Below are positions 55,842-64,000 of a stretch of DNA of 64,000 bases, in pieces. A model generated the notes under the pieces. That model searched no databases. It had not been told where the DNA came from and was given only the letters and a program-made list of their open reading frames with translations. Position 1 is the stretch's first letter; each line of letters begins with the position of its first letter. Source of the stretch: [Phialemoniopsis] sp. UDSM-2020 (taxonomy: Eukaryota > Ascomycota > Sordariomycetes > Thyridiales > Thyridiaceae); NCBI GenBank assembly GCA_018873225.1, contig JAEILZ010000001.1, positions 5,208,001 through 5,272,000 of the forward strand, read 5' to 3'. The position numbers and the translations under genes are program-made.

Positions 55842-57336
55842 ATGCAGAAAGAGGGTCGGGTGTCGAAGGCGTGCACCGCTTGCCGCACGCGCAAGGTTCG
55901 ATGTAGGTTCAGCGCGTTGTGATGCTCCCTGGTACAGGCCCTCAAACTCACAGCACGCAGGTAATGGGAAACAGCCCTGTCAAGGATGTAGTCACATTGG
56001 CACTACCTGTGTATTCCAGGCTCGCGCGCCTTCTGCAGCTTCGCGCTCTCTAACGAAGCGTGGCTCGGTCCTGGCAACCATCCGAACCCCCCAAAGCGAT
56101 CTGTCACATCCAGACACTGCACTGGCGGCTAAGCATTCAAGCAACATCAACCTCGCCATTGACGACAACTATTTCCTCGACTTGATCCCGGATTACTGGT
56201 CATATATCTATATCTCGTGTCCTGGTGCTGATATACAGACAATCAAAGAGTCGGTCAAACTTCGCCATGCGGAAGCCAACCACGCCGCGTTTCTCTACGC
56301 GTTTGCGGCCGCGACCCTAGCAATAGCGACGAATTGGGACCGATCCGAAGGGAACAATATCGTTAGAGAGCTCATATCACGATCTTTGCAGATGCGTCCT
56401 GTGTTGCTACGCCGATCACAAGCTGATACTCGAAGGCTACTCCTCTCCGTATTCTTGCGGATTGCTTTTGGGGTCATGCAAGACCGCGACATGGAACTCT
56501 TCTATCATCGAGAAGCAGTAGCTATATTACATATGGCCCGCTTAGACCACCCACAGAATACAGCACCAACCCAGGACGAGGATGCTGAATGGCACCGACT
56601 TCACTGGGTTGTGTCCATCTACGAGCGCCTGGCCGCCATCGCCGACGAACGAGCAGCGACCCTCGATTTCCCCGCTGACCTGCCTGCGGAAAGCGACAGC
56701 ATGCCTTCCAATGCGTTCATTGGATTTCTGAGGACCTGCGAGCTTTACCGTCTAGTCGATGACGACTTTCTTACTGTGTGGCGGGACAAAGCCAAGAATC
56801 CAAGGCTCACGGAGCAATGGGTCATCAATAAACAAGAACAGTTCGAGCAGCAGCGAACGCTTCTAGACGACACCTGCCCAAGACTAACCTCTATCCAGCG
56901 GGCGGACCTGGTCTTGACGTGTCAATGGCTGCGGCTGCTTGTATGGCAGATGGCGTCTTCCAAATATCTGCTGCATTCGGATGCACTTCAAGAGTACATG
57001 GTGCTATACTTCCCCGTCCGCGAGTCCATCCATTTGCAGAGCATATTGAAAGGGTTTGAGGAGGAGTCGCTCAGTAGACATGGGATGGGCGTTCTGCGTA
57101 AGATGTTTGAGGTTGTCGATGTCGCGTCGGATATTCTGACAGTCTCTGCCAGCTTACAACCTCTTCAAGAAAAGGTTATCACGCCATGGCTTGTACACAC
57201 TTGTAACTTGATCCGCTGCCTGCAACAATCAGGCAGACTCAGCCAGGTCCAGATGACCATCTTAGACCAGAAGCTAGATTTCTTAGAGCGCGATGTCAGG
57301 GTTGGCATGTCCTTGCCCGAAGCCAATGCTCTCTAG
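55842..57336 (+). CDS. Zn2Cys6 transcription factor (TF4), probable maltose regulator
   Basis: Two exons (55842-55902, 55961-57336) give 478 residues. The intron falls inside the zinc cluster: the third cysteine codon is split T|GT, giving CTACRTRKVRC then NGKQPCQGC and SHIGTTC, with exact C-x2-C-x6-C-x5-C-x2-C-x6-C spacing. Reading through the intron as an open frame (from 55777) destroys the cluster, so this junction is firm. The remainder is a helical fungal_trans-like region without strong landmarks. Its place between the maltase and the permease matches the position of MalR-type regulators. Binding to the 20-bp elements on both sides is inferred. Confidence 0.88.
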
Positions 57337-57824
57337 TAACAGAATTGAGGACTAGAAAGCCCACAATCGGCTCGAGTCGGATCATGAAATATTTGCCGGA
57401 ACAATTGGCTTGTCAACACAATCAAGTGACCTATCGAACTCGTCTGATGGAGAGAGTCCTCCCCCACAAACTAGCAATGCTTGCCGAGAAAATCCTGATC
57501 GTCTCCACGCTAACGCACTTCAACCAGAGGCTAGATCAGTGTCCCTTTTGCGATGATGATTGGTCCAACGTCGGCCCGGCCAAGAATGCGGCTTCACGCC
57601 AACCTTTAAGGCGCAAAGCGCGTGATATATGAGTTCTCCTCCACCCTGTCAATGGCTTCCGAACCGAAACCCTGGGATGAACTACACGGGGCCTCCCACG
57701 GGGAGCAAGTCATGCTGCCTCGCTTCGGAACATGTATAAATGAGTCGGATTTCCGTCCACGAGTCGACAATTCGAACATCGGCCCTCCTCAGCATCTTCA
57801 CCGTATCTTCTTTTCATCCCAAAT
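57337..57824. promoter_or_regulatory. promoter region of the sugar permease
   Basis: No gene. It holds copy C of the 20-bp MAL element, a CCGAACCG at 57659-57666, and a TATAAAT at 57735-57741, about 90 bp before the permease start codon. Confidence 0.55.
57559..57578 (+). promoter_or_regulatory. MAL 20-bp element, copy C
   Basis: ATTGGTCCAACGTCGGCCCG, 18 of 20 bases as in copy A and 19 of 20 as in copy B, 246 bp before the permease start. Confidence 0.6.
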
Positions 57825-59423
57825 ATGGACAACATCCAATCCAAGGAGGAGCATTCCTCTGCTCATGCCGAGATCGGCGTCAAGCACATCGACGCCGAGG
57901 TCAAGCATGAGGGCCAGTATGCTACTGAGCATGAACGGCAGATGGGCCTTATCCAAGGGTTCAAGCTCTACCCTAAGGCCGTTGGGTGGTCCATCCTCTT
58001 GTCGACCGCCGTCGTCATGGAGGGCTTCGACACCGTCCTCATGAACTCATTCTACGCCCAGACCCAATTCCAGCAGAAGTACGGTACTCCAGCGGCCAAA
58101 GGCGGCTACGAGATCTCTGCGCCCTGGCAAGCGGCCTTGTCAAACGGCGCGCGCGTCGGCGAGATCATTGGCCTTTGGATCAACGGTATCGTGTCGGAGA
58201 GGTTGGGATACCGTCAAACAATGATCATCTCGCTGGCGTCCATGATCGCCTTCGTGTGCCTCCCCTTTTTCGCCCCGAACATCGAGACCCTGCTTGCCGG
58301 ACAGCTCCTTCTCGGTATCCCCTGGGGAGTGTTTCAAACCCTCACCACTGTCTATGCCGCCGAAGTCTGCCCCGTATCCCTGCGCGGGCACCTCACGACC
58401 TACGTGAATCTGTGCTGGGTGATGGGACAACTCATCGGAACCGGAGCGATCAGGGGGTGCTTGCACCGCGCTGACGAATGGTCCTATCGTATCCCATTCG
58501 CGCTGCAGTGGATGTGGCCCGTGCCGTTGATGATCGGCGTCTACCTCGCACCGGAGTCACCCTGGCATCTCGTACGGAAGGGACGCATACAGCAGGCCGA
58601 AGAGTCCCTCCGGCACCTCACAACCAAGGCCGATGCCGCTTTCGATCCCAAGAAGACTGTGTCCATGATGGTGGTCACGACAGAACACGAGAAGGAGCTC
58701 ATCGCAGGCGCCTCATACTGGGACTGCTTTAAGGGTGTGAACCTGCGCCGGACCGAGATTGTTTGCCTTCTGTGGACTTCCCAGGCCCTATGCGGTGCGG
58801 CCATCATGTCCTGGTCCACGTACTTCTTCACGCAGGCCGGCCTACCTACCACCCAGGCATTCAATATGACGCTTGTTCAATTCGGTGTTGGCTTTATCGG
58901 AACTGTTCTGTCGTGGCTTCTTATGCGGTTTCTGGGCCGTCGCACCCTTTATGTGGGCGGCATGGCCATTTTGAATATCTGCTTGTTGATCATCGGCTTC
59001 ACCGGCATTGCTCCTCAACACGAACCTACATACTGGGCTACCGGCGCCATGTTGGTCGTCTTCACCTTCTTCTATGACTGCACGATCGGGCCGGTCGTTT
59101 ACTCGTTGGTCTCTGAGCTATCGTCGGTACGTCTACGCTCGAAGACCGTCGTTCTAGCACGGATTCTCTTCAATGTCGGCTCCATTGTGAATTCGGTTAT
59201 CACACCTTACATGCTAAATCCGAGTGCCTGGGGCTGGCGTGCAAAGACTGGCTTCTTTTGGTTTGGGCTCAACTCATTGTTTCTAGTTTGGTCCTTCTTT
59301 AGGGTTCCTGAGCCAAATGGACGTACTTATGGTGAACTGGATATCCTTTTTGAACACAAAGTCCCGGCTAGACAGTTCAAGAAGACAGAGGTTTCGACTT
59401 TCGAGCAGGACATTACAGCATGA
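57825..59423 (+). CDS. MFS sugar transporter, maltose-permease-like
   Basis: Single exon, 532 residues, twelve spans. The sugar-porter motifs are GIVSERLGYRQTMI in loop 2-3, GIPWGVFQTLTTVYAAEVCPVSLRG in place of the PESPR-type helix 4-5 block, APESPWHLVRKGR after helix 6, and WSFFRVPEPNGRTYGELD at the C-terminus. These match fungal alpha-glucoside:proton symporters such as the yeast MAL transporters. It would import maltose at the plasma membrane for the cytosolic GH13 enzyme. The 20-bp element and a TATA box stand upstream, so co-induction with the maltase is likely. Confidence 0.92.
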   Translation: MDNIQSKEEHSSAHAEIGVKHIDAEVKHEGQYATEHERQMGLIQGFKLYPKAVGWSILLSTAVVMEGFDTVLMNSFYAQTQFQQKYGTPAAKGGYEISAPWQAALSNGARVGEIIGLWINGIVSERLGYRQTMIISLASMIAFVCLPFFAPNIETLLAGQLLLGIPWGVFQTLTTVYAAEVCPVSLRGHLTTYVNLCWVMGQLIGTGAIRGCLHRADEWSYRIPFALQWMWPVPLMIGVYLAPESPWHLVRKGRIQQAEESLRHLTTKADAAFDPKKTVSMMVVTTEHEKELIAGASYWDCFKGVNLRRTEIVCLLWTSQALCGAAIMSWSTYFFTQAGLPTTQAFNMTLVQFGVGFIGTVLSWLLMRFLGRRTLYVGGMAILNICLLIIGFTGIAPQHEPTYWATGAMLVVFTFFYDCTIGPVVYSLVSELSSVRLRSKTVVLARILFNVGSIVNSVITPYMLNPSAWGWRAKTGFFWFGLNSLFLVWSFFRVPEPNGRTYGELDILFEHKVPARQFKKTEVSTFEQDITA

Positions 59424-59767
59424 GTCATCGGAAATAAAAGATTGCTGCAGCATTGTAAGGCTCAGGCGCCCAGTCTCCGGGTGAGATGAGCTGGGTGAAT
59501 GCATGGTACTTTGTCCATGTATGTACGAAGCGCGAGGCAGGTTGGCCAGGGTGTATCCATATGAGCATCAATTGATATGAGATACGCTCCTTTAGTAAGA
59601 GTTAGTCTCAACTCTGTACGTCGCCCGCCCATTCCAGCTCATTGCAATTTTCCACTTGGCTTGATCTTCGTCCATCATCATCCATGCCCTGGGAAATTTC
59701 AAGACACCGGTGGCCTACTCTCGCGTATCAGTCGCGCAGTGGTCGTATATCTCCTTCTTCTTGGAAC
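59424..59767. other. intergenic region between convergent genes
   Basis: 3' flanks of the sugar permease and the NLR gene. No gene or element seen. Confidence 0.5.
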
Positions 59768-62699
59768 CTAGAGAGGTCTTAAGCCAAACGTGTCGGTGAT
59801 GTTGACTGCAGCACCTTCGTCAATCAACATCTGCACGATAGTTCTATGTCCCATCTGAGCCGCATTTACAAGAGGCGTGGCGCCGTGTGAGTTTGGAGCA
59901 TCAACGAGAGCGCCATTGTCGAGTAATATACGCACAACGGCCTTGTGTCCCTCTATAGCTGCAATCGATAGCGGAGTTCCACCATCAATGTTCATGACAT
60001 CAATAGCCGCATTATTGTCAAGCAGTAGCTGTACGATACCCGCTTGTCCATCATGGGCAGCGCGCCACAATGGGGTTTTGCCCATATTATCCACGGAGTC
60101 AACGCGGGCTCCTGCTCTGAGGAGGGTCTTAACGACTGCCATGTGGCCATTCTGTGAAGCAATTGCCAGCGGTGTTCTACCGGAAGTGTCCTTTGCATCC
60201 ACCTTTGCAGATCTCAGGCGAATTGGTCTGACAATATTCTTAAGCCGAATCTTTGGACCCTCGATCAACAGCTTCACCGTAGAAGCGAACCCATTCTCTG
60301 ACGCCCATGATAGTGCAGATTGTCGATGCTGGTAGTCTCTTGCGTTTAGATCAAAATCTCCTAATCTTAGCAGATGCTTCAAAGCTTGATCCAGACCAAA
60401 GTATGAGGTAATCATGACAGGATTTAGCTCCCGAGGAAATTCATCCCATGTCTCCATCCAGTAGGGCTTGAACCAGGTCGCGAAACGTATTGATTCTATA
60501 TCACAGATCTTAAGAACTGACTCCGTGATATTGTCTTCATCAATGCCCGACTCTCTAAAGTGGGTAGTCCAGTTCTTGGCAGCATAGTCAATAAATGGGT
60601 TGTGGAAACAGACCCACGACCACTCGTTCCAATTTCGATTAGGGGCCAAATCGTGAGTTTCAAATTCCGTGAACAACAAGTACCAGAGACATATCTGGAA
60701 AAGAATGCTGTGGGACCTTTGTGAACGGAATGTAACTTTCCACCTAGATGAGGTTTCTTCATCGTCTTGGAGAGTTTGCCCCTCATCCGCTACGAGAAAC
60801 TCTCTAGCAGTCTGATGAAGGAGGTATATCTTTGAGTCTTTGATGATTACAAAGAGGCCGCACAGATCCCTGACATACTCATGATACCGGTCGTCTGTTC
60901 TGACTTCGAGGTCATCGTGGGATTGGTGGTCTGGTTGGAGGGCCATTGCCACACCGATTTCTACCATGGATAAAGGCCGGGTTGCTGCAAGTATTATGTG
61001 CAATAGTTTTCTGGCTTCAGTGGGATGCCGGCTCTTGGCCAAAATCCTTTCGTAGGCATCATCGACCGTCGAAGGGAGCTTGGCGATATGGTTGCGTATC
61101 CTGGATTCGCTGATGTCGATGTCTTTTTCGATCAAGTCCAGTGTCAGATGGGCCCACAAATATGTCCGGTTTTCGATACGAAGCAAGCTTTCTAAAAGGA
61201 GATTCTCCTCATGCGTTTCGAGCCTCCAAGTTATTTTGATATTCTCAACCCTGGCTCCGATATAGAGGTCAATCTCTCGAGCAATCTGCTGCCTTTCAGA
61301 GTCGCTCTCCCCACTCAAGTGAATTACCGGCAGTGATGGTATATCGATTGGTTGGAAGCCCCGTCTGATCTCTCCATAAGGCCGGCTGGTGATAAGGAAT
61401 TTCAGGTTGTGTTCATTCTTGGTGCTATATAGTCTGCACAAAGATTGGTACAGCTTAGCCCGACCCTTTTCCTCACACTCGTCAAGTGCGTCCAGGATGC
61501 AGAGGATCTCGCCGGCCCTCTTATCTTGCGACACTGTGATCAGAAGGTCCCATAATTCGTCAAATGATCGCACTATCTGATTCTTATGAGTCTCGAGTCG
61601 TTGTATAATAGCAGTAGTGAGAAGAAAGTCTCTTTGCACCAAGAGCTGATGCAAAATGCAGCACAGCGCATTGCTTGCCGTCTTCTGATCCTCAAAATCG
61701 TCTTTGAAGAAAAAGTAGCAGGTTGTTCTGGAAGAGGTACTAGGAAGCACAGAGTCTGCAAGGTGCTTAGCTAGGACTGACTTTCCACAGCCAGGGTCAG
61801 CCGAGACCCAGAGCATGCTTGACGATTCAATATCTCGCCAGCGCCGAAACAGATTGTGACATGCGAACCATTCACACGTTCCCGGAACCCGTTCAGGATT
61901 TCTGTTTTTTCTGTCTCGATATGGCAGAACATTAAGAGTCCTAAGGACCGCCCTTTTGCGGAATCCATCATCTACTATGTGACCTTCACATCAAGAAGTA
62001 TCAGTGATTGCTTCAAAGTTGAACAGTGCCATTTGTCCTTCGCTAGAATTATGGGCTCGTACCGTAGTTCAAAGTTCCACCATGCAGATCAAACCTCGGG
62101 CCGAAATGATTATTCTGTGTATGACCTTTGTTGACAGCCTGATTACCTTTGCCACCTTTCGCGATGTTCTGCGTGATATTGATCACGGAGCTGTCCAACT
62201 CGGAATCTGTCACAGACGATCCCACTTTTGCGAGCTGGTCTATTGCTTGCTCCAGTCTGGCCACCTGACCTTGGGTTGCCGTTCTGAAAAGTTGATTCGT
62301 GGCTAAGTCTTTTAAATCCTTTAGAGTATCCCGCATGAGTCTCTCTACCCGATGTGCTTTGCCGAACCGAAGAAGTGTCGTGCGATATAAATCAAGAAGG
62401 CTTCCATCGCCGGCGTCCTTCTTGACTCTTTCAACAGCCCGGAATATGTCTCTTAGTGAAGTGACCTGCTCATGGCAGCGATTGAGTACGGGCTCGATTG
62501 CGCTTCGCGACGAATCCTCCAAGCCTATGTTACTGAGTTGATCACGAACCCTGCTCAGTGTGTCTTGGGCCAGGGGCAGACTTTCATTCACTTTATTGAA
62601 CTCTGATGGTATGCCCTTAAAGTGTCGAATAGCCTCATATATCGAAGAGGATGCCTGGACTAATGTGATCGTAGACGCAATGATGCTGAGCGGATCCAT
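59768..62699 (-). CDS. fungal NLR: SesA-like domain, Gly/Asn-rich motif, NACHT, ankyrin repeats
   Basis: Two exons (62699-62063, 61983-59768) give 950 residues. The first 150 residues (MDPLSIIASTITLVQASSSIYEAI start) are helical and resemble the N-terminal SesA-type domain of STAND proteins. Residues 180-212 are Gly/Asn/His-rich with GNQ, QNNHFG and GGTLNYG, like short amyloid-signalling motifs. The NACHT module follows: VPGTCEWF, P-loop SADPGCGKSV near 273-282, and Walker B LCILDALDEC near 373-382. The C-terminal 200 residues hold about six ankyrin repeats (GxTPLxxAAxxGHxxVVxxLL). The stop falls early in the next repeat. The join was chosen by phase from a GTACGA donor and GAAG acceptor, and is the weakest part. 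Such proteins trigger programmed cell death in non-self recognition. Confidence 0.82.
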
Positions 62700-63435
62700 A
62701 TCGCGTTGGTTTGGGAGATCGAGGTGGAACTATTGGTAATTGGTCCGCTCCGACTGGATCCGATCATCATTAATTGCGAGATTTCTGGAGCATCAATGAT
62801 GGAAAGGAGTACGTACGTCTGGAAGTTGGCAGTCACAGAACTTGCCGAATTTTCCGTTCTTTGCCTTGCTGATAAACTGAGACCTGTCAGCGACCTACAA
62901 TGCCGGGAGTTGAAGTGTTTATCGTTTTATTGACATCGAGCGGGACCCAAAGTATGGATGAAAGACAAAGTCTGCATCGGCAGCGAAAATAAAATTGCGA
63001 CGGAATCTTACGATCTGACCAGCCAATACGCTTTCGAGGTGCGGCCGTTGAAAACAAAACATCACACCACTGTGCTGTCGCGTTTGTGACCCGCTGCCTC
63101 ATCAGCCGGGCGATCAGCACAACCAATAGCCATCGATCAAACTGCACTTTTGCAAACCACTTTGCAGCTGAATTTATTTTGGCAACACACAGATCGGAAA
63201 GAGAAGAAGAAAACAGGATGATAAGGGAGGTCTAGTTTCTGAGGAGGGGACCACTGTCCCCGTAACGGAATATGTTGTCTGCAACCCCATGATTGAACAG
63301 CTAGACATGGGCTTATTGCCTTTCAATTTCGCGTCACTACTCATGCTTTGTACATGACATCATTGGGAATAATTGGTTTCTCTTGTCCAGAAGTCGAGTC
63401 CTATTAAAGATGTGGTATGAATGCCCCTATGTATT
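62700..63435. other. intergenic region
   Basis: Promoter of the NLR and 3' flank of the ABC transporter, both minus strand. No gene or clear element found. Confidence 0.5.
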
Positions 63436-64000
63436 CTAGTCCTTTACCAGTTTGATCAACTCATCGTACTCGCCAGTGTTTCTGAGCATGTCCCAGAACG
63501 TTCCTTGCGCCTTGATCAACTCCGACGGAGTGCCCATTCTGTATCATGTTAGCGCCTTGTTTTTGATGTTCTGTGAATGATCGAAACTTACTCGACGACA
63601 CGTCCTTCCCTCATAACGATGATCCGGTCATAATCCACCACTGTACGCAGGCGATGGGCGATGGTGATGATGGTTGACCCCACAAACTCAGAACGAATCA
63701 GCCGCTGCATGCGTGTGTCTGTCTCGTGGTCCACGGACGCCGTCGCCTCGTCCATGATGATGAGCTTCGAGCGGCGGCACATGGCGCGTGCAAGGCCGAA
63801 TACCTGGCGTTGACCATTGCTAAAGTTCTTTCCACCGCTTGCGATTGGCATGTGGACAGACAGCTTGTTCTTACGTGCTGCGTCGCCCTCGTCGGTAATG
63901 GGCTCGTCTTGTTGTGTCAGGTCGCACGTCTGGAGAACAGCTTGCAGCTCAGACTCGTCCATCTCGCCAAAGGGATCGAGATTGGACTGCGCATCTCCGG
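63436..64000 (-). CDS. ABCC/MRP-type ABC transporter, C-terminal part (partial)
   Basis: Two exons are in view (64000-63592 and 63538-63436); the 5' end lies beyond the window. What is seen is the second nucleotide-binding domain: a FSNGQRQVFGLARA signature (usually LSxGQ), Walker B LIIMDEATASVD, and H-loop ITIAHRLRTV, closing with GTPSELIKAQGTFWDMLRNTGEY. The upstream NLDPFGEMDESEL is the region after the Q-loop. This order fits full-length ABCC-type exporters of conjugates or metabolites at the plasma or vacuolar membrane. Family level is secure, substrate unknown. Confidence 0.88.

Noticed and set aside
55777..55960. Open-frame extension upstream of the TF4 body
   Set aside because: It reads through the intron in the zinc cluster and loses the cysteines.
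1..64000. Search by eye for polyketide/peptide synthase, terpene cyclase, transposase, CRISPR, tRNA and rRNA
   Set aside because: None recognised. Short or decayed copies of mobile elements could still be missed without a database search.

Overview
The window reads as chromosomal DNA of a filamentous ascomycete (Pezizomycotina; Sordariomycetes is a guess from style only). The signs are short GT-AG introns of roughly 47-100 nt in most genes, four Zn2Cys6 transcription factors, a secreted cutinase, a NACHT-ankyrin NLR, and many MFS carriers. I rebuilt intron-exon structures by hand, checking reading phase at every junction. This gives 28 complete protein genes, one partial gene at the right edge and one probable partial start at the left edge. 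I saw no tRNA, rRNA, CRISPR array or intact transposon.

Region 1 (about 1-24 kb) looks like an oxidative tailoring or catabolic cluster with no polyketide, peptide or terpene backbone enzyme in view. It holds a SnoaL-like protein, an uncharacterised multi-pass membrane protein, two related MFS carriers, two phytanoyl-CoA-dioxygenase-like (PhyH) enzymes, a Zn2Cys6 regulator, a FAD monooxygenase, a small Cys-rich secreted protein, a CocE-type hydrolase and an emopamil-binding-protein (EBP) type sterol-isomerase-like protein. CCGAACCG boxes, including an identical 17-bp copy, lie before the SnoaL gene, between MFS1 and PhyH1, and before the FAD monooxygenase, which suggests co-regulation.

Region 2 (24-36 kb) has a 16-exon SLIP-GC-like large GTPase with a 10-nt microexon, a Dal5-type MFS carrier divergent from a flavin monooxygenase, an APH-type kinase-like protein, and a monocarboxylate-transporter-like MFS protein.

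Region 3 (36-53.7 kb) holds a Zn2Cys6 factor, an alpha/beta hydrolase, an M13 metallopeptidase, a probably GPI-anchored cutinase, a BAHD-type acyltransferase with a C-terminal frameshift divergent from an 8-exon Zn2Cys6 factor, an amino-acid permease and a CmcJ/AsaB-like oxidoreductase.

Region 4 (53.7-59.4 kb) is a compact maltose-utilisation (MAL) cluster: GH13 alpha-glucosidase, Zn2Cys6 regulator and sugar permease. Its promoters carry three copies of a 20-bp element that joins a CCAAT box to a CGG triplet.

Region 5 (59.7-64 kb) has a NACHT-ankyrin NLR with a SesA-like N-terminal domain and a Gly/Asn-rich, possibly amyloid-forming linker, followed by the 3' end of an ABCC-type ABC transporter.
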